Assembly: GCA_038093975.1 (NCBI GenBank)
Contig: JBBPTG010000156.1
Span: 1 to 57,477, forward strand
Source: Chalciporus piperatus
Taxonomy: Eukaryota > Basidiomycota > Agaricomycetes > Boletales > Boletaceae
Direction: 5' to 3'
Length of the DNA: 57,477 nt
This document shows, piece after piece, positions 46,371 to 56,365 of this stretch (the first letter of the stretch is position 1; each line of letters starts with the position of its first letter). Made by a program: the position numbers and the translations under genes. The notes below the pieces were generated by a model, which was given only the letters and a program-made list of their open reading frames with translations, was not told the origin of the DNA and did no database searches.

Positions 46371-48355
46371 GTACACTGGGGAGAAGATCTGATCGTAGTC
46401 TACGCCTTCAACCTGTGAGAAGCCTTTGGCTACTAGGCGAGCGCGTTTACGACCGTCAGACTTGACGTCGAATACCCAGCGATTTTTAATGATCTTACGA
46501 TCAGCTGGTCGATCTACAATTTCATAAACCTTGCGATCTTTGAGCATCTGAAGCTCTGTTTCGCAGGCTTGTCGCCAGAGTTTTTGTTCCTCGGCAGGAA
46601 GTTTGAGTATATCACGGAATTTCCATTCGCGATAGTTGGGATTACTCATTTCATCCGGAATATAAGCACGAGAGCAAAGATAGTTAATTAATGCCTCTCC
46701 CCCTTCCCTGGTTATGCGTTCGATCTCGTCTTCCGAAGGATTAGAGTCGGGCATGGAACCTGGGATCGGTTGTTCACGCTGCGGTTCTCGTGATGGTTCG
46801 CCGTGTCCAATAAGCCTTTCCCAGCGAGATCTCTTCTCAATGTCCTTAATTTGTTGTAAAGGATGACGATCTTCGCCATAGACATTCCCAGGACGAGTAG
46901 GGGGTCGGCGTTCACGTTGAGATCGGCGAGGTGGGGCATCAGGTGGTCCAGTTGGTGGACGAGCAGATGGCGGTGTGACAGGAGGTGCAGGTGGAGGTGC
47001 CGGTGGGGTTTCCGGGCGTGCTGGCTGGGGATCAGGGGCGGGTTTAACCGCATCAGACTGATCGTCAGAGGAGTCAGAGTCTGAAGACTCGTTTTCATCA
47101 TCGGTGTGTCGATGTGCTTCAGTGGGTGGGTGACTTACAGGCCTGTGAGGGCGTGCACCGGGACACTTAGGAAACAAATGCTCATCAAAGATGGCATGTG
47201 CCGACGTGTGCATGGAGTTGTTGGGGCGCATAAAAATGTAGTTGCGCTCACTACCAGGGGCAACACCGAGATAAATCATTAATTGGGACTTAGGTTGTAG
47301 TTTCCCTTTCCGTGTTTCATTGGGAAGATGCACGTATGCACCACATCCGAATACTCTTAGGTGGGAGACGGAGGATTGTTCCCCTGTAAGTTTCTCCATA
47401 GGAGTCTTCCAGTTCAACCTAGCCATTGGTGTACGATTGTACACGTGGGATGCATGCGTCAAAGCGAATTCCCAGTAAGAATCGGGTAGGCAAGCGTGTA
47501 AACGCATCACCTGTGCTTTGTCCATTAATGTGCGGATTAAGCGTTCCGCACGCCCGTTCTGCTGATGTGCGTATGGGGCGGACTGTTGAATACGGATGCC
47601 TTCATCACGCATGTATTCCGTGAATGCCTTGGAGGTGTATTCGCCTCCGGCATCGGATTTCCAAGCCTTTACTTTGGCGTTGTACTGTGTGCGGACGAAA
47701 GCAATGAATTGTTTGACCATTTTAAGGGTCTGGTCCTTTGTGCGTATGACGGCGAGCCAGGACATCGATGTGAAGTCGTCGTAGAATACGACCGCGTATT
47801 TAAACTTATGGTATGATTCTATCTCAAACGACTTGAGATCGGAGTGAATTAACTCAAAAGGAGCGCTTGCACGCGTCTCAGTGTGAGGAAACGTCCTGTT
47901 AGGCTGTTTGCCAAGTTCGCAACCGGGACAAATAGGAGGGTTGGACGGAATATCCACGTCCGGGAAATCTTTAAGATGTTTGCGTGCGGCTTTTAGCACA
48001 TCACGCGAGGGATGACCGAGGCGACGGTGTAGCAAGTCGTAGTCCACAGCGGCCATGCTGATAGGCTTGGCATGTGGTTTGACGGTTGGCGCTTTGATCC
48101 AGTACATGGTATCACGACCATGTGAGTGGAACGATAATATGGTCTTTTTAATGCAGGTATCTTGGAATTCGATACCGTTCGGAACAGCTTTCAGTGTTAG
48201 ACACTGATCTTTGAGCAGTGTGCCCATCGAAATAAGCTTGATGTGACAAGTGGGCATATATATGGTCGGCGATAACCGCACGGTGTTTCCATTGAATTCC
48301 ACAATAACTGTGCCGATGCCAAGAATTGGCGCACGACCGTTCGCTGTCTGTGAGT
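46329..48355 (-). CDS. Copia integrase and start of reverse transcriptase
   Basis: Frame continuous with Gag-protease once the hAT element is discounted. It shows the integrase zinc-binding region (RRLGHPSRD...CPGCELGKQ), then the DDE core: IHSDLKSFE, KSDAGGEYTSK, and QQNGRAERLIRTLMDKAQVM with the third acidic residue. An Asp/Ser acidic and Pro-rich linker (SSDSDSSDDQSD, PAPPPAPP) follows, then the RT start NRWVFDVKSDGRKRARLVAK and DQIFSPV, where the frame is lost. A single missing base accounts for the break; sequencing error or true mutation cannot be distinguished. Confidence 0.92.
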
Positions 48356-48363
48356 ACTCTGGT

Positions 48364-49312
48364 TAGTGATGTGCAAGGCTCGGGCTCAAGCCCTGAGCCC
48401 GACCCAGGCCTGGCTTTTGAAGCCCGGGCCTGGCCCGGCCCTCTCTAGGGCTTCATTGGGCTCAGGGCTCAGGCTTCATTATTGGTGGGCCTTGGGCCTT
48501 AGGCCTGAGCCCTGGCCTGTCTCGCTCGACTCCTCAACTTTGTCACCACTTGGTTTTGATTTGACACATTTGATGTGTTGTCTTCTTCATCTCCAACTGC
48601 TTTCCAATGCTCCTGCTCGACTTGTCGAGTCCTCAATGCAGCTGTATGGCCACACGACTCTGTTCGTGCGCCTATGCTGCTGCATCGTGAACTCGGCTCG
48701 TTTTTGTCCCCGCGGTCACGCATTTGTGTGCCGGATGATTTGTTGGGACTGGACATAGGTGGAGGACAGTCTTGGAGTGGTTGTGGTACATCCTTGTTGC
48801 TCGTTGCATTGAGCTGACCGGTTTCTTTGACATCCTTCTCTCCCCCTTGATTGACATATTTCATCGTCCTCCCACTCGACCTGCTCATCTCTGAGCATCC
48901 CTGGATCCTTCCATTCGCTCTCCATCACTTCCCAACTGGTTCAATGCCCTTTTGTGGTCTCGAGCATTCCCAATCAACTTTCGACGCCTTTGACAGCTCC
49001 CAATTTGCTTGACTTGCCTGTTTCAAGCCCCAACCCACCATCCAGATTCCACATCGACGTGACCACTTGATTCATCGAGTAACTCTCAGGTATGTTATTG
49101 TTGACCATTCGTGTGTCACCTGACTGTCTTCCTCAGCCATTGTTGTTGATCGCGTGAGTCGTTGGACAAGCCGCGGCTCAAGCCCGAGCCCGACCTGGGC
49201 CTGACCTGGGCCGTCAACAAGGGCTCGGGCTCACGATTTAGCTGGGCCCGAGCCCTTCTAAGCCCGACCCGACCTGGGGCTTTGAGCCCGACCCGGGCCC
49301 TGCACATCACTA
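48364..49312. mobile_element. Non-autonomous hAT-type element (949 bp) nested in copia
   Basis: Ends are TAGTGATGTGCA / TGCACATCACTA inverted repeats. The flanking duplication actctggt (48356-48363 and 49313-49320) is 8 bp and perfect, the hallmark of hAT elements. Subterminal zones (48376-48520 and 49170-49300) are packed with GGCCCGGG/AAGCCC repeats in both orientations, as in many fungal and plant hAT MITEs. No transposase motif is present inside, so it needed one in trans. It sits just after the protease motif and separates Gag-protease from integrase. The hAT-like gene at 7058 is a different sequence; relation of the two is unproven. Confidence 0.9.
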
Positions 49313-51008
49313 ACTCTGGTTTGGTAAACGCATTGTACTCGGCGAAATCGTTCATATTATTTGTGAAATGAGCTGAAGCTCCTGAATCTAGCAGCCAGAG
49401 GTCTGCTGGTGTATCATACACATCGCTCTTTTGCTTGCCCTTATCGTTCTTCTTACAGTTATCACACAGTGAGAACGGGGTAGCAGTAGATTCATTTCTA
49501 TCTACTACATCAGACATGCCACAACAAAACGCAATCCCCTGAGGCGAAGGCCGCACATCAGTGTCTGTGTAGAGAAAGAGCGGGAATGGGACTGACCAAA
49601 TGTTCGCGGCCCCAAAGTCGAAGTACTGCGAGATAAACTCGTCAGGTAGTTCGTCGCCCAAGGAGACGGTGTCCTCGTTTTCCGCTTCATACTCCTCGTC
49701 GAGGGGCATGATGGAAGCGATCTCCATCTCCGCGTCTTCGATGGTTTCCTCCAGGCGCTCTAGAAGAGAGCGGGAGGGGGTCTCGTGAATACGGGAAAAA
49801 CCAGAGGGGCCGAAGTAGGCCGCACCAAGCTGGTTCTGGAGAGTCCTATGGTCATTGACCGGATAGGACATAGAGGCGCCATCCTTCTTGTAGAAGGGCG
49901 AACGCGGGAGAGAGACGTGGGTCTCGTAGTCGATGTGGCGATTAGCCACTGGGTCGAGTGTACGGACTGTCTCGATGGTAGGGGTTACACCCAGCCGGTC
50001 CGCTAGGGAAATGGCGTTCTGGGTGTGAGGGAATGCAGGAGGCCCATATTGGTGGGCGCCAGTAGTGTGCGCAAGGGTGCGAGGGTCGTCGACGGGGGAG
50101 GTGAAGATGGTGGAGGCCGGGCTAAGCACCGGAGCGTTGGAGAAAGAGGAGAAGGCGAAGGACGCGGATGCGTCGTTCGCATTGGCGCGACGTTCGTCAC
50201 GCTTCTTCTTGCCCTTCTCCGAGCGTTTACCTTCCCTGCGCTTCTTCTTCTTCTGCTCGCCTTCCGGCTTCTGCGAGGCAGATGACTCCTGTTGTTGATT
50301 AAACTTGGGGTCGTCCCCCTTCCGCTTAACAGCGGAGATCTGGTTTGCCTGCTGAGCAGGCTGCGCATTCTTTGGCACACGTCGGGAGATATGCTGCTGA
50401 TAGGCAGCGACGACGCGTTGTTCGATCTGCACCAGGGTAGGTGCAGCGGGAGCGGGAGTGGCGGTGGTGACGGCGGTAGGGACGGATCTCTCGTTGACTG
50501 ACTTGACGACGTAGTCGGCGTAAGCGGGGAGCTTCGCCAACACGAACATCCGTTGGATGTTGTCTGGAATCGTGTACGTGAGCGTATTCAGCTTCGCAAA
50601 AGAGCTGTTGAGAGCTGCGAAGGTCTTCCCCGGATGGTCTTCCTTGGGGAAGTTGATGGCGAGCATCTTCTGAATCTCTGAGTACGCGGCGGCGTCTGAC
50701 GTAGAGTCGTAACGCAACTTGATGGCGTTCCAGAGCGAGACGGAGTCGGGGTGAGTCGTGATGGGGAATTGGCTGGCGACATGCGTTTCGAGGCGCATGC
50801 GCATGGAGCCGAGAACCTTGTCGTCGTCGTCTGACCAAGCATCGATCTGCGCCTGAGTGGCAGGCGGGGTATCAGTGATGGCGGGCATAGCGCGTACCAT
50901 TACCTTCTGCCACAAGCCTTGGGAGCGGATATAATCCTGCATCTCCTCGGCCCAACGCGTATAGTTGGTTCCGTTAAGGCGGGCAATCTCTTTGAGAGCG
51001 GAGGACAT
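49313..51008 (-). CDS. Copia Gag and aspartic protease
   Basis: Starts with ATG at 51008 (MSSALKEIARLNGTNYTRWA), the copia-type Gag domain, with ETHVASQFPITTHPDSVSLW and NFPKEDHPGKTFAALNSSFA. A classic CCHC zinc knuckle is not seen. In its place is a strongly basic tract (KKKKRREGKRSEKGKKKRDE) that could bind RNA or act as a nuclear signal. The protease motif LWLLDSGASAHFTNNMNDF (DSG active site) comes near the end, after which the hAT element interrupts at NAFTKPE. Reading into the hAT adds a short unrelated tail to a stop at 49116. Confidence 0.9.
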
Positions 51009-51282
51009 AGTTGAGTATCTAGTAGGGATGATGCGTCAGCGTTGCCTTTAATTGAAGAGGAGAAAAGGGAGCGGGTTGGACCGCGTCAGCGTGAACGCTC
51101 AAAGCCCATATCCTAGGGGGACATAGTCTCCCCATGGGATCTGACTCATTGTGGTCATGTCCCTTCTGAGCGTGACCGCATCAGAGGGATGCCCGGCGGT
51201 AAAACCGCGCAGAGCGACCAAACGTTCTTGTTAGGCAAGAACACCAGAGTAGTCAGCGGCGCTTTCGCGCACAGCTGAGCTA

Positions 51283-51298
51283 CTCAGGGCTCATAACC
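51283..51298 (-). other. Copia primer binding site (internal initiator tRNA-Met)
   Basis: GGTTATGAGCCCTGAG starts directly after the 5' LTR. It is complementary to the anticodon arm of initiator tRNA-Met (CTCAGGGCTCATAACC), as in Drosophila copia and yeast Ty5, where a half-tRNA primes rather than the 3' CCA end. Confidence 0.8.
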
Positions 51299-51482
51299 TG
51301 TTGAGAGGGTTCCAGTGAGGAACTACATCTGGTGCTTACCTAGCGGTGAGGTTGGTGAGTAACGTCGAACGTTGTGGTTACAAGTCAAGTTGTATTAGAA
51401 CTCAGATCGACTGAGTCCGAATGTGATATAGAACAAGCGTGGTAACTACCTTCTATACTAAGAATGTACGCTACGTTCAACA
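51299..51482 (-). repeat. Copia 5' LTR
   Basis: 184 bp copy of 44839-45022. It is followed on the minus strand by the primer site and a ~270 bp leader before Gag. Confidence 0.95.
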
Positions 51483-51487
51483 ACGAG

Positions 51488-52673
51488 CTTCTTCAGATCA
51501 TCCGCAAGGGATTCGTCCTGTCCCTGTGTCCGACAGCAATACAAGAGTGCCCGGCCAAGGCCGAGCAGGGTGGCAGCACGATCTGGATGAGGAGCACCAC
51601 GCATGTCGAGTGATTCTCGATACAGGGCAATAGATTCGGTGATTGCTGTGTCCATGCCGCTAGCCTCGAACTTATGGAGTGTTACTGTGGCAAGGTTGAA
51701 CTGTGCTGCCGGGCGACATTCATCGTCGATATGACAAACACGGAGAGCACATTCGAAATGTCCAATAGCGTTCTCGAGATCGTCTTCTCTGTAGTGCTCG
51801 TAGTAGCGGAGGAGGGCATCACGCCCTAGATCCGTCTCGTGTGCCACAGCTGAAGGCTGCTCCCGCCTCGGCTAAGAACAATGTGTTGTTAGGAATGTAG
51901 GGACTCTCCGACAGGACAGGGGGCATACCTTCTCACGACGAAAATAAGCCTCAAAATCCGGACCATATCTCCGTTCTGCAGTGATTAGAAGTGACGAACA
52001 ATGTTCTCTTGCTCCTGGTGAGAAACCGAAACCGACGACTTTTGTGGTCTCAGTACCGACATGTGTGCAATATGCCACGATGCACTTACGGGAGGTGCCG
52101 CCAAGCAGATTCCCCACAGTGATATCTGCCGTGCAGAGAGTTGTCCCATTACCGAGCATTGGCTCGAACTCGAATGCGGCACAGAATGAAACTTGGACCC
52201 TAGCGGAAGGATCGTTGGACCTTGATATCGTAAGTACAGTAACGCAGAGAAATTCGACGAATATCTCACAAAATGATTTCGTCGTCCCATTCAATAACAC
52301 CTTCACCGAGAGGTATAGACCTAACCTTGGTCCTCCCTTGAACACCATCGAACTGGAAAAGCACGTAGAAGCCGAGTGGTAGACGAGTGAGACCAGTGAT
52401 GACACCGTCAGCCCGGACACCTGTGAAATATTTGTTGGGATTGATCCGTGCAACATCAAAGGAATCCATACCTGAAATAACGACCCATGGCTTAGGCGTA
52501 GGAAGGGAAAACACCTCGAGCGTGGAAAGTGGTTCGTTCACATCTCCGCTGATCGCGACGAAGGTATTGGGGTTCGAGAGCAAAGACGGGGAGGTCACCT
52601 CGAGGCCGGACGCAACCTGAGGTCCTTTATTGCCGTCCCCGCTGTTATTGAAATTAGTTGATGTTTCGAACAT
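51488..52673 (-). CDS. C2-like and TPR protein, 5' part of the transposon-split gene
   Basis: Exons 52673-52270, 52220-52090, 52014-51929 and 51871-51488 join in frame and continue at 44838 once the copia element is set aside; the whole is 2,733 nt (910 residues). After a ~90 residue leader comes a C2-like domain: ITGLTRLPLGFYVLFQFDGV, GRTKVRS, EGVIEWDDEI, ARVQVSFCAAFEFEPMLGNG. TPR-type helices start with RDALLRYYEHYREDDLENAI and run to the insertion. C2 domains bind membranes or lipids. C2-TPR(-CHAT) proteins are common in Agaricomycetes. ATG 52673 is the first Met after the upstream gene's end. Alone this part ends seven codons inside the LTR (VERSVHS). Confidence 0.78.
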
Positions 52674-52759
52674 CAGAACGACATGAAGACGCGCCTTTTG
52701 CTCTCTAGCCAAACGGCGTCTAGAAATAGTAGTGAGAAACGTTCGATCTTCACAACGCA

Positions 52760-54184
52760 CTAGTGCGAGTACTTACGATTGCCGAAGACCGGAGTGCATT
52801 TGTCGCTTAGAACTTCCCATATGTAGTCTTCGTTCAGAAGACCCTCATCTGTTACAGTTTCCTGGAAATTTGATTGGTGTGGGAAGAGGTAAAGATACAA
52901 AGCGACGAACCATGTCGAGCACACCCATCCATTGCCTATCGTGCGTAACGGCCACGCGAATATCAGGATTCTGTCCGAAAAGCATGGTCAGACTGCTGCG
53001 GCACCTTAATGATCGTGCAAACCTTGTCCAATAGGTGATGGTTGATGGCAGCGGAAGGGTGGAATGGCTGGAGGAGCGCTCAGTTGTCGCACGTACGGGA
53101 ATCCATTGAAGGCTCTTACCTGTGATAATAGAGCTACGGGTCCGTGGCTTGTGTTATCACCTTTAGGGTAAATCTGTTGCCAGAGCATCCTCAAGATGCC
53201 AAATAGGAATACCATTGGGAGGCGAAAGAACGCGAACCAGGCGCTTGACGACGGGTGCAACGGCTCAACGTCAGGGATGCACAACCACGATCTGACTGTG
53301 ATAGTGAAACCGGTAATGAAAACAGTTTGGTTGAGATGCTTGTTATCCGCGGCTCCAGGACCAACACGCCAAAACAGCGGGAAATTGGGCGCCCACTCGT
53401 GTATCTCGGAGTTTTCATCCTGCTCCTTCGTTTCAGGTTGCTTCACTAGGATTTCTCCCTCGGGTGGAGCTTTATCGAACGAACCGAGAGACCATGAACG
53501 AGCCTTATGGAACCCGGTGATCAGGTAGACGGAGTTGCGCCCGGCTGCTGCACACCAACGTTGAGCGTGTTCGACTGCAATCCCACGAAAATTTTTGTTT
53601 TCGCTTTCACTGAGCTCGTGTTGGACAGCCCCAAACGGGAGGATAAGGATGGCGCCAGACGAAGAGGACGGGACGAATCTGTAGAGCACCCTTGGGATGC
53701 TAAGTCATTCACTGCCCCAGTAGTTCACAGCAAAAAAAAAATACCTTTTGTCGGGTTGCTGTAGTGGCTTATTCACGATGTGATCGGAAGAAATGAACTG
53801 ACCAGACGGAATTGCTTTGTGATTGATATTGACTTCCTCATCGTCGAATTTGATGGGCTCGAAGCCGGTGGGGAGGGGATGTTTGTGATGAAGGTCATGG
53901 TTGGAGGAGTATCGTATGTTGAAAAGCACGTGGAACACTCCCCAGCGGTCAACGTAGCCAACATCGCCAATCTGAAGTCCTTCGTTTTGATAGGATTCAG
54001 GGAGTTTGCTGCTTGGTTCAGGAGTCCGGAGTGGGTAACCGAAATTTGTTGGTAGATGCTTTGCGTATACATCCTGAAGGAATTCAGAGCCCCCCATTGC
54101 GTGGTGATTTGAAAGAGGAGGGTTACCACTGGATTGGCGCCCGTTATCAGCCTCGTGGAGATTGCTCAAACTCCTGGCCCGCAT
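52760..54184 (-). CDS. Agaricomycete-specific protein of unknown function
   Basis: I recognise a large Agaricomycete family but know no function. Exon 1 (54184-53745) carries its signature LQIGDVGYVDRWGVFHVLFN and LPTGFEPIKFDDEEV. Exon 2 (53690-53120) has RGIAVEHAQRWCAAAGRNSV, YLITGFHKARSWSLGSFDK and FITGFTITVRSW. Later exons read RVAVTHDRQWMGVLDM and ETVTDEGLLNEDYIWEVL, ending NRKYSH with TAG at 52762-52760. The join between exon 2 and the exon near 53030 is out of phase in my reading, so a splice site there is unsettled. ATG 54097 (MGGSEFLQDVYAKHLP) is an alternative start. The C2-TPR gene begins 87 bp downstream on the same strand. Confidence 0.65.
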
Positions 54185-54365
54185 ACTGTATGTAGTAACA
54201 AGTACCGTGTATTTATTCTTCTCAGACAGACAAATTCAGATCGTCCTGATCCACACTGCCATGCATGTATGTATACACCTGGGTGACTGTGGACCCGCAG
54301 GTTGTGGAACAGCAGGGATCGGTCACGGACATACCGTTCGTTTATTCTCTCGAAGGATAAATTCT
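54185..54365. other. Short spacer, presumed promoter of the 52760-54184 gene
   Basis: 181 bp of single-copy DNA between the gene start and the inverted-repeat boundary; no motif recognised. Confidence 0.4.
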
Positions 54366-54934
54366 GGTCTCTTCGAATGCCGACAAGATATCCAAATTCC
54401 CTGAATTGGCGAAACTAAAAATGATCCAGGGTCAGATTCAGAAGTTCCTACTCTTCTAGGACTTTGTCCTCATAAATTTTTGCCATGGGCGGAATCAACG
54501 TCACGAAAGCTAGCAAGGGAGGTAGGCCCGAACAATGCGAAGAAGAAGATTGGTCCGTTCAACCATTGACAGGAGACTTGCAGGGGTGACGGGAAACAGC
54601 ATGTCTCTTGATCCATACGATATTTGTACGCTTCGGCGTGCTGGGCAAGCTTGAACCTCTTAATCTATCGGAAATTAGCAGGTGCCATATTCTAAACTCG
54701 GCTGTTTATTCGATGACCTAACCTGCGTTGGAAAACCACTGATGGGTCCGCCCTGGAGCAGAGAAAGTAACTATAATCGAGAAAACCGTGCAGAGCCCCA
54801 ACGTACCAGAGCCTCTTCGACAAATGCACCAGTGCTCCAAGAAAGACAATGGCAATACCCCCAGATATCAATACCAAGCGCATTAACAAAAAAGTGAGTG
54901 ATAAATATCATGGAATCGAAATGCGGCGACACAT

Positions 54935-56025
54935 TCCATGCTCTCCTTACATCAAGGACCAACGGGTAGCGCTTTTCTGTGAACCCATTGAGTACGATGC
55001 TCAGCAACACGTCGTCCTCCGACGTTCTAAAGTGTACAGGGTGGACAGCTTTACGTGGCTTTGAGGGATCTGCACCATTGACAGCGGGTACTAACCTCCA
55101 GCGTCGCGAGAACACCTCCGAGTGGCAGCCCCTGCGCTTCTCGCCTGCATAGTTGGGGAGGGCGACTTGAGGTGTCACAGTAGAGGTGTTTGAGGGGGAG
55201 GTCAGCTGCCTCCTCCCAGGTGTTGACAGTGTGAAAACAGAAGAATGGGTCGCATTTATACTTGGCAACAACGCCCTTCCCATGCTTGCGGTCAACGATG
55301 TACCACAAAGCTTTCTTCGACCGATGAAAGGGGGCGAGAGCATCGATCGCGTTCAACGGTTCATCCGTAATCGTCGCCAGGATATCCGTCTTTCCCGTGG
55401 CGGCGAATACGCGGAAGATCTTGTAAGTTGGCTTTTCCCCCAAGACCGCGGTCGTAGTTGAAGACGTCGCTCGTGACTGGATCTGATTTGGCGTGACCGG
55501 CAGAGAAGATACCGGTGAGTTCTGGATGGAGGACTGTCTGTGAGGCAAGACCCATGGGCTCGAGTGTGACAGGGTCAATTTCGCGGAGCTGAGAAGCATC
55601 TAGCTGAGAAGCATCTGTCTTGACCGAGAGAGACTGGATACCAGATGCGTGACCGCCCTTCTTCCCTCCGCTCGTATCTACATCCCTGAGGCCCGGCGGG
55701 TTCACAGAGATCGTGACCCCGATGTTGCTCTCTGGTGGCGGCCTTTCTTCCGGGACGAAGAAGCTGACACGGGGGTCGCACTTCTGGTCAAAGTTAAAAT
55801 TGGTCCTCTTGCCAGTGTCGGATCGACGCTCGCGTGGATGAGCCAGATTGGATGAGCCAGAAGCGGTGATTCTGCGAGAAACCATCGAACCAGTGGTCGA
55901 TAGAAGTCGTAGTGCGGTTATCGGTTTTCACTTGGTGTCCCCCACCGGGGACCCGTTCGGCACAGGGTACCCGACACACAAGGTGGGATGGTTCCGGAGA
56001 CCTTGAGCTCTACGGGCTCTCTCCC
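54935..56025 (-). pseudogene. Carotenoid cleavage oxygenase relic, right-arm copy
   Basis: Same fragments and same breaks as the left-arm copy, so the gene was already dead when duplicated. Two later changes differ. Here FSAGHAKSDPVTSDVFNYDR is in one frame, while the left copy lost two bases in it. A 12 bp tandem duplication (DASQLDASQL) is present only here. Domain and motif evidence as for the left copy. Confidence 0.85.
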
Positions 56026-56365
56026 CCCGTGAATGACGTCAAACTGCCGCAACATACGGCCACTGGGCGCGTCACACGTGATTGAAAATGGCCAAAGCTG
56101 TCGAACGGCTTGAGAGGCGCGTCCTTGGCATTTTGCAGGTGAAAGAAAGTGAGAAACTACACAAGCGCGACGTGTTTTCTAGGTTCTTTCAAGGAGTCCA
56201 ACGGACTGGCGTGAAAGTCCAAAATGGACTTGGACCCCGAACACCATTTATCATACCCAAGTTACAGAATTGTATACGTTCACGCCACTGCCATATGAGA
56301 TTCAGACAAATAATGGTGGCGGTCAAGAGAGTTGACGACAAGTGTATCGTATGTACAAACACCTC

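Larger units (their letters stand above)
44839..51482 (-). mobile_element. Ty1/copia LTR retrotransposon inserted in the C2-TPR gene
   Basis: The element is 6,644 bp including a nested hAT insertion, about 5.7 kb without it. It has 184 bp LTRs that look identical, TG...CA ends and a perfect 5 bp target duplication ACGAG (44834-44838 and 51483-51487). Gene order on the minus strand is Gag, protease, integrase, reverse transcriptase, RNase H. Integrase before RT is diagnostic for copia (Pseudoviridae). The primer site and polypurine tract are present. Identical LTRs indicate a recent insertion. It is not autonomous now: a hAT element splits the Gag-Pol frame and one base is missing at the start of RT. 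Confidence 0.95.

Noticed and set aside
48499..48888. Minus-strand ORF inside the hAT-type element as a gene
   Set aside because: No transposase or other motif; position inside a non-autonomous element makes a host gene unlikely.
50003..50380. Ser/Arg-rich ORFs overlapping copia Gag
   Set aside because: Alternate frame of the basic Gag region; the Gag frame carries the domain motifs.
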